A stretch of 64,000 nt of DNA from Glycine soja (GCF_004193775.1 NC_041006.1:28695013-28759012), one strand, 5' to 3'. Shown: positions 12,801 to 24,997, counted from the first letter of the stretch. Numbers and translations are program-made. The notes: a model not told the origin generated them from the sequence alone.

Positions 12801-13516
12801 TTGAACTTTATTTATTCTTCGTAGGATTCAATAAATCCTAGGAAAATGTCTCTGCAAAATGAATCTCAAACACAGAGTAGTAAATGAATTCTTAAATGTC
12901 ATCATTTTTATGTTGTATCAGATCATAGGAGAAATTATTCTATAGTTCAGGACCACCATGTCAGTTGTGGTCTCGACCAATTAAAGTGTGACATGTGGAC
13001 AACTTGGTTGTACATACTAATCGCTTACATCCTACATGGTGGGATAACGACATAACACGGTGAACAATTTTAAAATCAAAATCTTAATATACTTAGTTGC
13101 ATATCTCATGATTATTCTATCTCAAATTAAATTAAAATCGATTGCAATACTCGTGCAATTTGTTATCACAAAGAAAAATCCATAACCCTAAAATTAAAAT
13201 TTAAAGCCACCATGCCATTGCGTGAAGACTGGAGGGTCAATGCACTGACCAGGTTTAGAAAATTGTATGTGTTTTTGTGTCATGGTTATGCAATACTATC
13301 TTTTAAATGGCAACATACATGATGAGCAATGCATCTTAACAACAACCATTTTGTTTGTCCTTCGAGATCAATTTGTCAGCATCGTAACTTGGTACAACAA
13401 TTGGAGAGCATTATTGATAGAGCCTTAGTAGAGTGGTGCTATCGCTATCATTTTACCACGTTGTGAAAGACAGTGACAATTGAATAACTATTTTTGGAAG
13501 TTTTAAATTTGGTATC
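9870..13516. other. Intergenic stretch, no gene recognised
   Basis: AT-rich with stop codons in all frames. The only long frame (10657-10863, +) is hydrophobic low-complexity sequence. About 12000-13000 is less AT-rich and resembles repeat-derived DNA, but I cannot assign it to a family. No tRNA, rRNA or conserved protein is evident. Confidence 0.5.
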
Positions 13517-14877
13517 TGATAAACCACTTTTTGTGTGGTATTATATATGAGTTTTTGTGTCATTTTGCATGTATTTTCTCACCACAACTCGCGTTTGGAC
13601 ATTAGTTTTGTATTGCAGAAACTGTTCAATTGAGTGAAAGAGTTGAAAATTGCACAAATTTGTAAATATTTGAAGACTCTACACTTGATCACGGTTGTGG
13701 TACATTTACCACAACCACAATAAAGTGACAATAGTCCTCCAAAAGCAGTGCCAAAATCCGACAATGGTCATGGTCAACTGATGAGGACCATGGTCAACCA
13801 AGAAGGGTCGATTAATAAATGCCATGGTAAATTCATGAGGGTCGTGGTCAATTAAGAGGATTGTAGTCAATTCATAATGACCCAAGGCTTCAGTGTCATC
13901 TGACCATGGTCGTGGTGAATCCACCACAATCGTAGTGCACATTTTTGTGAGATATCATTAAGAAGTTATATAAAGGTCTTTAGACTTTGTAAAAAAGATT
14001 ATTAAGTTTTATTCTTGTCTTTTACGATTTTGAGAGAACCTTGAGGGCTTTTGAGAGTTGGAAGGCAACTACAACACGGTTAAGATGGATCATGATCATT
14101 GTTCCTAACTATTGGTATGTCTATGTTTACATTTTATAGGATTGCTAGTTTTCCTCTGATCATGAGTGGCTAGTTCCCTTAGTCTGAGGGTTATGATGTA
14201 ATTATCCAAATGCACTCCTCTCCTTGTTCTTAATAGAATTCCTCATTGTTTTTATGTTAATTTATTCTTTTCTTTATGTTAATGTTTATTTGGAACCAGT
14301 CATTCTAATACTCAATCGATTGTATAGTAGTGATCATCTGCATGTAATTGGTAGATCTAGGTAGAGAATGTTTCAGGCCAAATTACACGATCAAACTGTT
14401 TGGGTAATCTTTAATAAATTAGTTAATCTTTAGTTTATCATCCCTAGAATTAAACTTATCATTTGAATTAAATTGATAGATCCATGATCATTGGGGTATT
14501 GATTTAAGGCAAAAAAAAAACATCTTCTAACCTTGATCATAGGGTTTAGTTGATTTTCGGAAACGATAATTAACTTGGTAAGGAATTTCATTAGGACTAA
14601 GATTAGGAGAAAATTGATACTAGTGAGTCATAACCCCTGACCATTCTTATCATAACTCAAACTCCTTTTTATATTTGTTTATTTGCTTTCTTATAAAAAC
14701 TAAAGCAACAAAAACATTTAAATCCTTTTTTTAATCAATTCTACTATTAGTTTAATAAGTTTGACTAATTGGGAATACAACTGGTCCTTTGGGTTTGATA
14801 TCCAGATTTTTGAGTTACAATTACTATTGCATAGGATACATTTATCCTTGTGCAAACCTAACATATTTTATGCATCA
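13517..14877 (+). repeat. Probable 5' LTR of a decayed gypsy element
   Basis: Begins TGATAAACC and ends ATGCATCA, giving TG...CA ends. It is followed six bases later by a degenerate primer-binding site (14884-14901, TAGTGTCGTTGCCAAGGA). That site resembles the tRNA-Asp complement used by Athila/Calypso-type gypsy elements, with several mismatches. Inside the LTR, about 13680-13930 carries imperfect repeats and inverted repeats around 'ccatggtc' and 'gtggtcaat'. No matching 3' LTR was found, so the left boundary is inferred from the TG dinucleotide only. Confidence 0.5.
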
Positions 14878-15045
14878 AGTTTATAGTGTCGTTGCCAAGG
14901 ACTAGTTGTGAAATTCCTAACTAGTTTAATTTTAAACCAAACAGTTTTATTTATAATTTTTTATTATTTATTTAATTATATGCTATTTTTTTTGTTCTTA
15001 TTCTTATTTCTAGTTGCACTTGATCTTCTCCTTTGTTTTGTAGTG

Positions 15046-16279
15046 CATGCAAACCAAGTCCGAAAATCCACCACTTCAATACAAACCTAATATTGACAAG
15101 CTAATCCGAAAACTTCGTATAGAAGTTCATGAAGAGAAAGAAAGAACAATGACAACTAATCAGGCTCAGACCCTTATGGATTACCTTACCCCTACCTTGG
15201 GGAATACCAATCCCATCTTACTACCAGAACTGCTAGAATGAGTTACTTTTGACTTCAAGCATGAGTTCCTACAAATGTTGGAGAACAACCTGTTCAGTGG
15301 TGCTGCCCATAAAAATCATATGCATCACCTGAGTGCGTCACATAGTAGCCGCGTTTGGATGTTGCATGTGGGGGGTAACCTTATGTTAAAACCCCTTGCT
15401 AATGCCATCAAGATCATTGAAGATATGTGCTCCAACCACTATAAACTCAGGGGATAAAAGAATTATGAAGAAACACGTCAACCGGGTGGAAGATGATTCC
15501 CACACTGAATTGGGAAAACAAATGCAAGCTCTGACACTGAAGATTGAGACACTCATGAGAGCTCAAGCCCAAGTCCCCATCACTACACCTTCATTCCCAA
15601 CCCATGATAGATGTGGGATTGTGCATAGGCCAAGAGAATACAATGTTGATGACAAGCTAGTTGCAGGCATGGATGAGATCAACTTTGTTGGGAGAGAAAA
15701 CAATTCTTACAATCAATACCCCAAGAATTTCAATCAAGGACAATGCTTCAGGCAGAGTCAAGGGATGTTTGGGCCTTAATCCATGAAAAATTAGAGGCAT
15801 AGACACGAGGAAAATACAACCTACTCTTCAAGAGACCATGCTTCAATATATGTCCCAAAATGATTAGAGAATGAAGTTGGTGGAGTCTCAACTCACCAAC
15901 ATACAATCCATTTTGTCACAAAGATAACTAGACAACCTCCCATCATAAGATGAACCAAATCCTTAGACAGGAGATGTCAATGTTGTGATTACTAGAAGTA
16001 AGAGGATTCAAGAGGACTCCTAGGAGAAAGAAGATTTTCTCCTAAAAGTTGTAGATGACATCTTTACTGAGAAGGACTAAGCACCTAGGAAAATTGAGAT
16101 TCCTACCGATGGCAATCTAGTGCCAAACAAAGAGGGTGAGAAGGAGGTACTGACACCTCCTTAGGAAAGTGTTCATTTCCCTCAAATATTTATAAACAAG
16201 AGTGAGGATGGAAAATTTGTTAGATTTGTTGAGAGGCTTAAAATGGTGCATATTAATATCCTCTTCGCTACAAATTAAA
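15046..16279 (+). pseudogene. Decayed gypsy (Athila/Calypso-like) gag-protease region
   Basis: Fragments in several frames follow the LTR and primer site in the expected order. 15046-15240 begins MQTKSENPP and holds a charged N-terminal gag segment. 15275-15457 ends in a stretch like 'IIEDMCSNHYKLRG'. 15480-15779 contains 'MQALTLKIETLM' and 'MDEINFVGRENNSYN', the middle of Athila-type gag. 15870-16279 contains a stop-ridden piece ending 'KMVHINILFAT', resembling the conserved 'HINIPFAEAL' lead-in to the protease. Reverse transcriptase and integrase are missing. Frameshifts and stops throughout indicate an old copy. Confidence 0.6.
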
Positions 16280-17879
16280 TTAGTCTCGTAATGAGTACAC
16301 TACATTACTATATATTTAAAGCACACCGTATACTAGGATGAGGGCTTGAAGCATTATTTAGGTGAAAATGAAAAACAAAAACACACTCTAATCTTATCAT
16401 AGAAGTAGCAATGAAATGATGCAGTTAGTAGAAGCAAATAGATAATCAATTTTAAACCTAGATGGATATGAAAATAATTGGCAATGGGTAAGAGGCGAAC
16501 AAAGTAAGAGAACTCAATAATTTCAACATGTTCCATACTGGTTCATGACTTCATGAATGACCTTTAAAAATATAATCCCTTAAACATACTCTTAGCATCT
16601 GGCTTTTTTTTTTTTTTTAAACCACTCTTATATTAGGAACTATTATTTTCTACAACTTGGGAGATGAACGCATAACACTGACTACGCTGTAATTATATGC
16701 CTATCACTCTAGTAATTCTGCCACCTCTTAACTGACTTATCCAACAACACCAGTATTTTAGTGTAAAATCATTCTTATGCAATTGTGGATTCTTTATCTA
16801 AGAGCACATTGAAAAAATCATGACCATTCAAAACTAAAGAAAACATCTCAAACAAATGAACTCTATTCCAAGGTAGAAGAAAATAATGACTAATTCAAAG
16901 GCATTCAGTCAACCTTCAACATTGTTAGCTATAATAGGAAAATCAAATTGTGAGACACAATATCTCATAAAGAAGAGAGGAACCAACTAACTGAACAACA
17001 ATTGTCTATTATCCCAATGCTTCAGATTGATAATTTTGAGCTCTACAACATTTAAGTACTAACAAGACATATAATGATGTAGAATTTGATGGCGTAGAGT
17101 TGTACGCAATTTGGGTATTTACAAGAATATGTTACAAGAGCAATGACATCAACCAGACACAAAACAATATCCAAACACTTAAGCTTTACATTGCTATGAC
17201 TTCTTGAACTCAACTGATGCAAATATGCAAGACTTCTTGAACTCACATAACAAATCACTTTAACTGGTCTACTGAGCACCACACAATCATAGCCTATTGA
17301 AATGGTTCTATCTATACTTTGAATGGAACAATATTAATTAGTGTGGGATTCTCATTTTCATTTAAAACAAAGAGTACATTACTTTTTCCTTGGGAACTAC
17401 ATTACGTATGAAGTATCCGAATCTTTCCAAATTTTAGGACCACAAGAAATGCCACCTTACCAAATGCATTGTCAGTTCATAAGATGGCACATTTGTTGCC
17501 CATGCTTCTACAACTAAAGAAATGTTTGTTAGCTAAGGATAGTCATACAAATTCCAACACTCAAACTAAATTAACAACAACTAACTACCTATGCAGTTTG
17601 GGAGTGTATTGTATTACCCTGCATCTGTATTCTACCCTACCATTATCCTCTATGTTCTTCCCCTACCTATATAGTGAAGTTAAAATATTCTTCAAAATAC
17701 TCCTAACATATATAGACATAAAGGTTGAAGAGAAGGCAACATTGTTTTTGCAGGAATCACGACAATGGAAAAATGAAGAGAAACTACTATACTCAACTTA
17801 AATGCAGAGTTGGAAAATCAAATAAACATCAACATGACAAAAAGAGAGTTCAAGATATGTAAATTTCAAACTTGGTTCA
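16280..17879. other. Intergenic stretch, no gene recognised
   Basis: The frame at 17469-17801 (+, 110 codons) has no domain signal I recognise and is not supported by splice or promoter context. The T-rich run near 16603 may be the tail of a small retroposon, but no target duplication was seen. It may be the interior of the CACTA relic that ends at 18417. Confidence 0.45.
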
Positions 17880-18417
17880 AAGTATGAGATGAACACAGTG
17901 GCAATGAGGGACAACGTGCAATGGCAGAGACCAACCAGTACCACATCAACAGAGATGAAGAAGCGACAATGCGATGGCGTAGTGGCGGAGAGTGACAGAG
18001 TGGCAATGATGTGGTGGAGGATAGGAATAGAGTGTGGACCAAGAGAGAAAGAGATTAAGAGAATGAAGAAGGATTCTTTGATTCAAGAGGCACTAGAGAA
18101 TTTTAATCTAAAGGGTCAACATCGGTTTTGAGTAAAAACTAATGTTAATATAGCATTTTACAACATCGATTTTCAGAAAACCAATGTTAACTTAGTTCTT
18201 ACAACATTAGTTTTTTGAAAACCGATGTTAATATCATGATAGCAACATTGGTTTTCAAAAAATTGATATTAATATCTAGCTAACAGCACCAGTTTTTTAG
18301 AAACCAATGTTAATGAACTAACCTTATTTACATATATGCCACCGTACTTTTTTTAACATCGGTTTTGGTAAAACCGATGATAAAATGGTGACATTAAAAA
18401 CATATTTTTTAGTAGTG
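17880..18417 (+). mobile_element. CACTA-type transposon terminus (relic 3)
   Basis: Ends in TTTTTTAGTAGTG at 18417 (reverse complement CACTACTAAAAAA). Between about 18115 and 18385 there are roughly five imperfect inverted pairs of 'aacatcggttttgg' and 'aaaaccgatgttaa', the same subterminal motif as the array at 31.0-31.5 kb. It is preceded by a GC-richer block (17885-18060). This is the architecture of soybean CACTA ends. The left end is not resolved. Confidence 0.65.
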
Positions 18418-18959
18418 TGGATCGGTGGATCCATATATTTATTCATTTCTGCTAGTACCAAATACCAATTTGAGTATTTGAAGTAGTGAATGTCATGTTG
18501 ACTTTGCGTGTTCTCTTTCACACTACCGAAGTGTAGCTCACACAACTCAGATCATTGTCTGTCAGACTTGTGGGTTTGGAGAAACCACTAGTTCATGTGG
18601 ATCCTAACACTATAAAATTTAAAAGGATTGAAAGCAGAGAGAATAAAGGAAATTCAAATTGAGTGGAAAAAATGTTTATTAAAAGTTAGAAATGAAGCAT
18701 TGAGTGTTTAAGAAATTTTAGAATTGTTAGACTTATGTTTAACATAACTTATAGATGTTATTTATATATTGAGATCATTGTTTTATGTATTTTAGTATAC
18801 CTGTTTTCATGTACTTTTTAATCTTATGTTTAGTATATTTTATGTTTGTACTTTAAGTGTTTAGTATATGAATACCATTAATATTGGTTGGACTGGTTTT
18901 GATTTTAATTTGTAGGTTTGGTTTCATTTAACAAACATACAAAATATAATTTTTTTCTA

Positions 18960-19316
18960 CAAAAACAACATCGATTTTGAACAAAAACTAACATGGTATA
19001 ACACATTTCAACATTGATTTTTGATAAAATGATGCTGTATAACACATTCAACATTGGTTTTCCTAAAACCAATATTATATATGACTTTTAACATGAGTTT
19101 TGCCAAAACTCATATAGAAAACGCTTAAGATATTACACGATTTTGATCACATATCTACATCAATTTTCGAAAGAACTGATGCAGATAATGATTTTTAACA
19201 TTAGTTTTATAACCAATTTAAAAAATGACTTTTAACGACAATCATTTTAGTATCGGTTCAAAATCGATGTTGAATATCCTCTAGAACTCATGTTAATGGC
19301 CTATTATGTAGTAGTG
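18960..19316 (+). mobile_element. CACTA-type transposon terminus (relic 4)
   Basis: Contains five or more degenerate copies of the 'aacatcgatttt...aaaactaacat' type motif and ends in ATGTAGTAGTG at 19316. It is more diverged than relic 3. It lies only 540 bp beyond relic 3 and has the same orientation, so the two are either nested or successive insertions. Confidence 0.5.
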
Positions 19317-20436
19317 ACTATTTTACACTATCAACACATAAATTATTTTATCTATTCATTTATTATAAATTTAATTAATATTTACATATTTATAAGCTTT
19401 AAATATATAAAAATAAATATTTTTATAGAATGCACATATTAAAATATTTTGTTAAATTATGATTTTTAGCATTATAAATTGCACCATCATTAATTCAATT
19501 TTCATAATCAATTATTATTATTTTCTTATCAATTTTTATTGAATAAAAAAGAGTTCTTTTAATATTTATTAAGCAAATATAGTTAATAATTCAAGGTAGT
19601 GACCGAGGCAAGTAACTTCTGAACATCAAAGATTTTTTTTTTTAAGAAAGTTCTCACCAAGTAAATTATAGTAGTATTTTAAAAATATATGAAGATCTCT
19701 GTAAAAAAAAAAAAAAACCTGCATTAATAAGGAGAATAAGAATTAACTTTGAATCCTTAATCACTTTTACCCATCCACCTTACTGTTAGTAATGAGAGAA
19801 TATTATAAACATATCTAAAACTAGCAGAAAAGTTGAAAACAATGCAGTAGAATGTAACTATTATAATTGAAAGAAAGAAACCAAAAAATCAACCGTTAAC
19901 CTACCCTTTGATTTTTTATTATAGAATTATCCCCATTGACTAAGACGCGAAGAATCAAACAAAAACCTCAAATCCAAACCAAATCAAATAAAAATTGCAT
20001 TAACAATTCCTATATCTTATTTATCTTGTCATGTGATAACCGCCTAACGCACCTTTCTACTGTCAATATGTGATTACGACCTAAATCATTAACAAATATT
20101 TGGATTCATCATTCATTTATAAATTAGTACCTAATTAAAGGTAATAAAAAAGGAAAAAAATAAAAAACTCAGATGATATGGTAAGTCGTATAATAATGCA
20201 ATGGCCTTCTAAATACGATATTATCTATTTTTAAATATTTCTTATTAGTTTTTTTGCATTATTATAAATTATTATTATTTTGAATAAATTAAAAAAATTG
20301 TGACATCTATTTATTTTATTAAAAAATCCTTGTTAAATACTTATTCAAAGATAAATTTGAAAAGATGTTATAAATACTTCTTACTCTCTAATTAGTATTA
20401 TTTTGAAATTTATTGTAATAATACTTCTTATTCTGT
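19317..20436. other. AT-rich intergenic stretch, no gene seen
   Basis: Very AT-rich with poly-A tracts. No coding potential or repeat terminus recognised before homology with GH3 copy A begins. Confidence 0.55.
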
Positions 20437-20984
20437 GTTCTAGCTCACAAGGGTGTAAATTATTTGGAATGATGCTATATGTGGTGAGACCTAAGTTCAG
20501 TATCCTTATTTTCTGTTTCTTTTAGAACCAAAAACAATTTTTTTATAAAAAGAAATCACAAACACACTATCATTGTTTGAAAATAGAAATCAAAACACCC
20601 ATAATCTCGAACTGCATGTTCTGATAAGAATTCACGAATAAAGAAAAATTAAAAGTCTCAACAAATGTAGTAAGAGGGCAAAAATAGGCTGTAATAACTT
20701 GCAAAGTGTGCAGTGAAGTTTTCTTCGTACTACGTAGAAACTTCTCAGTTCTTTCTCACATTTCTGCCCACAGGGATTTGGATTTCGTGTATTGACGCAG
20801 TTATACCATCATTAATCTTATCCTTCAATTTTTATAAAATTAATAAAATAAATAAAAAATTAATTAAGCTTCCGATCTTGACTGCCTGCTTGAATGCGTC
20901 GGCGGCGCCCATTAGTTTCTCATGCCAACACACCCTATAACGCCTAATTTTGCCCGAGTATTACTATATTGGGAGAACTTTTGC

Positions 20985-20992
20985 TGACGTGG
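20985..20992 (+). promoter_or_regulatory. TGACGTGG bZIP-type site
   Basis: TGACGTGG lies about 230 bp upstream of the predicted transcription start of GH3. TGACG cores bind TGA-class bZIP factors and are known contributors to GH3 expression. The degraded copy still has TGACGTG at the equivalent place (about 8195). Confidence 0.5.
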
Positions 20993-21011
20993 CGACACAT
21001 CTGGACCCACA

Positions 21012-21017
21012 TGTCGG
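21012..21017 (+). promoter_or_regulatory. TGTCGG ARF-binding hexamer
   Basis: TGTCGG sits in 'acatgtcggcc', 26 bp upstream of the D1-type element. TGTCGG is a high-affinity variant of the auxin response factor site in vitro. It is conserved in the degraded copy, which suggests it predates the duplication. Its use in vivo is inferred. Confidence 0.45.
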
Positions 21018-21037
21018 CCACCATGCACCATCCCTGG

Positions 21038-21049
21038 CCCTCGTGTCTC
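21038..21049 (+). promoter_or_regulatory. D1-type composite auxin-response element
   Basis: CCCTCGTGTCTC, with the TGTCTC hexamer at 21044-21049 and its coupling sequence 5' to it. This matches the composite D1 element described in the soybean GH3 promoter, from which the DR5 reporter series was derived. It lies about 137 bp upstream of the TATA box. Auxin response factors bind TGTCTC and are held back by Aux/IAA repressors until auxin triggers their degradation. Confidence 0.88.
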
Positions 21050-21077
21050 CTCAATAAGCTACACAATTTGAAACATA

Positions 21078-21095
21078 CACGCAATCCTTTGTCTC
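21078..21095 (+). promoter_or_regulatory. D4-type composite auxin-response element
   Basis: CACGCAATCCTTTGTCTC, with TGTCTC at 21090-21095. This matches the second composite element of the soybean GH3 promoter. Having both D1 and D4 in order supports identifying this as the classic auxin-inducible GH3 locus. In the degraded copy the corresponding stretch no longer has TGTCTC. Confidence 0.88.
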
Positions 21096-21185
21096 AATAA
21101 GTTCCACTCAGGTACTGTTTTCTCCCGCAACCATGACGTAATTCTGTAAATCACATGTTTCATGCTCCCAATTATTTTCCGCTTC

Positions 21186-21193
21186 TATAAATA
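21186..21193 (+). promoter_or_regulatory. TATA box of GH3
   Basis: TATAAATA in a pyrimidine-rich context, 191 bp upstream of the ATG. A start of transcription near 21217-21225 would leave a 5' leader of about 155 nt. This box lies inside the 62-bp segment missing from the degraded copy. Confidence 0.8.
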
Positions 21194-21376
21194 CCTCTCC
21201 CATTTCGCAACTTTTCTCCATCCATACTCATCCACTTCTTGAACCGTGCCTTAACTAAACTAGAGCTAGAATTAGAGTTAGCTACCTTGCCTAATTCACA
21301 AACGCGTCCCTCTACGGCTCTACCTATTAGCTATCTTTTTTGTGCTGTGATTGAAATTAATTTGTGATAGCTCACC

Positions 21377-23786
21377 ATGGCCATTGCTACTTGTGATCAT
21401 GATAAGAACGCAAAGGCTTTGCAGTTCATTGAGGATATGACCCAAAACACTGAAAGTGTCCAAGAGAGGGTCCTTGCTGAGATTCTCAGCCAAAACTCCC
21501 AGACCGAATACCTGAAACGGTTTGAGCTGAATGGAGCCACAGACCGCGACACTTTCAAGTCAAAGGTTCCTGTCGTTTCCTATGATGATTTGAAGCATGA
21601 TATCCATCGCATTGCTAATGGTGACCGCTCTCCTATTTTATGCGCTCACCCAATCTCCGAGTTTCTCACCAGGTACATAACCTTAGCGCACACACATATA
21701 TAATACATATTATCTCTCTCTCTTTTTTTTTTTTTTGGCAAAAAGAACTTTCTATTATTGAAAATATGAGCCAAGGCTGGTACAAGATGTACCAGATTAG
21801 TCCACTAGCATACAAAGAAATAAAAAAATAACCCAACTTTAGAATGATGGTGCGAAAAAAAAAAACCCTCCACTGTACGGTAACCAAGAAGAGAAAAGGA
21901 AAGAAATTGTGAGTTTGAACCTCCTTTACTAATAAAACTAATATTTTGTCCGTAAAAAAAAAAAAAGACAAGATGCACGTCTGCAATATATGCATATGTC
22001 ATTTTCTGCAGTTGTCAAACTGCATTGAACATAAATAAAACATTGACCTTTATTAAGGTAAAATTGTAATTTTAAGTGTAGTGTATATAGTATCATATAT
22101 AATTTCTTTAATTTGATATTTTTATATGAAAATATGAATTCTGTTTGAATCAGTGTGAATTAATTAAGCAGCTACCGTTAATTAAATTGCAGTTCTGGAA
22201 CATCTGCTGGGGAGAGAAAATTGATGCCAACCATTCGTCAAGAGATGGACCGTCGTCAATTAATTTTCAGCCTTCCCATGCCAGTGATGAATCAGTATGT
22301 TTCCATGCCTTGGTTAATTCCCCTTTCCCTTTACATATAGATAGTTTGGTAACTTCTGTTTTGTGTTTATATTCATGTGCATGTTGTTACATTACACAGA
22401 TACGTGACTGATATGGACAAGGGTAAGGCTCTCATCTTCCTGTTCACCAAAGCCGAGCAGAAAACTCCGAGTGGCTTAGTGGCACGTCCAGTGTCGGCTA
22501 GCATGTACAAGAGCGACCAGTTCAAAAACAGACCCTACGACCCATACAACGTGTACACAAGCCCAGACGAAGCAATCCTCTGCCCCGATTCCTTCCAAAG
22601 CATGTACACCCAAATGCTATGCGGCCTCATCATGCGCCATCAAGTCCTCAGAGTTGGTGCAAATTTCGCCTCCGGCCTTCTCCGATCCATCCACTTGCTC
22701 CAGCTCAATTGGGCCCAACTATCCCACGACATCTCCACCGGAACCCTAAACCCCAAAATCACTGACCCTGCCATCAAACAACGCATGACCCAAATCCTCA
22801 AACCCGACCCAGAACTTGCTGAATTCATTGTGAAAGAATGCTCAGGAGAAAACTGGGAACGCATAATCCCCAGAATCTGGCCAAACACCAAGTATGTAGA
22901 GGTGGTTGTGACCGGTGCCATGGCGCAGTATGTTCCAACTCTTGATTATTACAGCGGAGGCCTACCTCTCGCTTCCAACATATACGGATCCTCCGAGTGC
23001 TTCTTTGGGATTAACCTCAACCCATTTTGCAACCCCTCTGACGTGTCATACACCATCATGCCAAACATGGGTTACTTCGAGTTCTTGCCTCAGGATCACG
23101 ATGATGATGCTTCTTCGTCTTCAGGTTCCAGTTTCACTCTGTCGCGTTTAATCGACCTTGATGATGTTGAACTCGGAAAATCCTACGAAATTGTTGTGAC
23201 CACGTACTCCGGTTTATGCCGTTACCGTGTGGGCGACATTCTCCGAGTGACGGGCTTCCACAACACCGCCCCGCAGTTCAGCTTCGTGAGGAGAAAAAAC
23301 GTGTTGCTGAGCATCGACTCGGACAAAACGGACGAAGCGGAGTTACAAAACGCCGTGGAGAAGGCCTCCGTGCTGTTGAAGGAGTTCAAGACGAGCGTGG
23401 TGGAGTACACGAGCTTTGCGGACACGAAGTCGATCCCGGGGCATTACGTGATTTACTGGGAGCTCTTGATGAAGGACTCTTCCAACGCTCCAACTACTGA
23501 AGCGTTGGAGCAGTGTTGTTTAACAATGGAAGAATCGCTGAACGCCGTTTATCGACAAGGTAGGGTTGCGGACCATTCTATTGGACCGTTAGAGATTCGT
23601 GTGGTGAAGAATGGAACCTTTGAGGAGCTTATGGACTACGCTATCTCACGTGGCGCGTCTATTAGCCAGTACAAGGTTCCACGGTGCGTGACCTTCACGC
23701 CCATAACGGAGTTGCTCGACTCTAGGGTTGAGTCCGTTCATTTTAGCCCCTCTGAACCACACTGGACCCCGGAACGACGTCGTTGA
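21377..23786 (+). CDS. GH3: GH3 family indole-3-acetic acid-amido synthetase (3 exons)
   Basis: Exons 21377-21672, 22193-22294 and 22400-23786 join in frame across GT...AG introns to give 594 residues, a usual length for GH3 enzymes. GH3 group II enzymes are cytosolic. They adenylate IAA with ATP and transfer it to amino acids, lowering free auxin. Landmarks: [10 protein letters not shown] (about residues 99-108, split by intron 1) is the phosphate-binding motif; YGSSE (328-332) and YRVGD (408-412) are the other two adenylate-binding motifs of this superfamily. The C-terminal domain follows and the protein ends in a basic RRR. The start is the first ATG, in good context (caccATGG), and matches the paralogous start in the degraded copy. 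The promoter carries D1/D4 auxin-response elements and a TATA box, consistent with feedback induction by auxin. Group II assignment is from overall sequence; amino-acid preference cannot be read from sequence. Confidence 0.97.
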
Positions 23787-24424
23787 AGGGTAACTACACA
23801 TACCTGCGTGAAGTCATGCGCTCAATAATTAAAATAAAGAGATTGAAAGGAATGTGCCTTTTCATTTTGGCCGTGCCTTTTTAAAGTTTATGTGTTATGT
23901 TTTAGATTTGTGTCTCTGAAAAATATGGTCAAAAGGAATTGTCCTAGACATCTTTGTCTATCCTATGTAGGAAACCATCATGTGCACACGTTTAATTAGT
24001 CGATCTATTTATAATGTTAATACATTATAATTTTAATATCCTTCACGTGCATGTAACTTTCATGGGGCCAAAAGTCTGAGAAACGGTTGTCTTTTCTCTT
24101 CTTTTTCGTGTAAAGTTAATTACCCGTATATAACATGAATTTGAGTTGAATTAATAAAGTCGTTATAATGTTTCAGATGTGAAACTCAAACTCCAAACAT
24201 TTCTCTTCTTTTATAAAAGAAATAAAAAAAAGTTGTCCTTACACGCTAGGTCTAAATTTTATATGATATTTTAGACTAATTAATCGTGTATGGTAGTTCT
24301 CGAATATTCTTATTAATCACACATAAGAATGTCTATATATATACGTGTGTGTTTTACACTAATTAATCCTGGGTGGGCATTTCTTTCTTACAACACCAAA
24401 AACATCTCTAACAACACTACATTG

Positions 24425-24599
24425 GAAGTCTAAGAAAAAAGGAAAATGTTTTGTGGAAAGTGGTGTGGAGTGCGCATTTGGGTCCATTAGGAATGCTATG
24501 ATCTTTAGGGGGGACCAGCTTGATGTGGAAAACATGTGGGATTTGGTCAAAACAATATTTTGGCTATGACTATCTTCTAAAGCTAAGAACTGCAACTTA
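24425..24599 (+). pseudogene. LINE ORF2 3' remnant, left part (split by copia insertion)
   Basis: The plus-strand frame gives RNAMIFRGDQLDVENMWDLV then KTIFWL, a stop, and LSSKAKNCN. This is the C-terminal signature of plant LINE reverse transcriptases, similar in layout to the remnant at 1.6-2.0 kb. The frame resumes after the copia element at 29427 (RGIIGILSLSF...), so the element landed inside this remnant. Confidence 0.55.
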
Positions 24600-24965
24600 T
24601 GTTGAAATATAAACTTGATTTGGGCCTAAATTAATTATTTGGTTCCTTGGACTTAGTTATTTTGGGCTTAAGTAATTATGAGTCATGTTTCTAGAGAATT
24701 CTTGTAGTGTTTGGAGTGTCTAGATATTTCTTATGGTTGTAATATTCTCTAGAATACTCTTTGGATCTCTAGAATTGAGAACTCTCTAGAATTAGTGTGT
24801 CTAGAGTTGTCCTTAGAGATAGAGATGTAATCCTACACATTTGTATCAAGAAAAAATACAAAGTTCTCTCCTCCATAAAGAATTCTCCTTCTTATCAAGT
24901 TTCTATTCAAAGTCTCCAATATTCCTAAACACTTTTCCTAAACATAAAAAACCTTATTTCCAACA
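24600..24965 (+). repeat. Copia element 5' LTR (TATA-less)
   Basis: Starts TGTTGAAATATAAAC and ends TTATTTCCAACA, giving TG...CA ends. It pairs with 29052-29426. I count about eight substitutions between the two LTRs (around 2%) plus small indels. One 8-bp indel at 24818/24819 removes the TAGTATAAATA segment that the 3' LTR retains, so this LTR has lost its probable TATA box. The primer-binding site TGGTATCAGAGC (24969-24980) follows and fits initiator tRNA-Met. Confidence 0.93.
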
Positions 24966-24997
24966 AAGTGGTATCAGAGCTTCAAGATCCTCAAAAG

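Larger units (their letters stand above)
20437..24340 (+). repeat. GH3 segmental duplication, intact copy B
   Basis: Partner of the degraded copy at 7820-9775. Shared blocks include 'tctgtgttcta...ggtgagacct' (20437-20500), 'aataacttgcaaagtg' (20693-20708), the auxin-response promoter, exon 1, intron 1, the end of the coding region and the 3' flank to about 24340. Copy B keeps the TATA box and the full coding sequence. Confidence 0.9.

Noticed and set aside
16290..16325. 'cactacattactatata' as a possible CACTA left terminus
   Set aside because: It does not match the reverse complement of any right end in the window beyond the first five or six bases, and no target duplication pairs with it.
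17469..17801. 110-codon plus-strand frame as a possible small gene
   Set aside because: Low-quality composition, no recognised motif, and located in a likely transposon interior.
22640..23500. Antisense and alternative-frame ORFs overlapping GH3 exon 3
   Set aside because: Shadows of a strongly conserved coding exon; none carries a recognisable domain.
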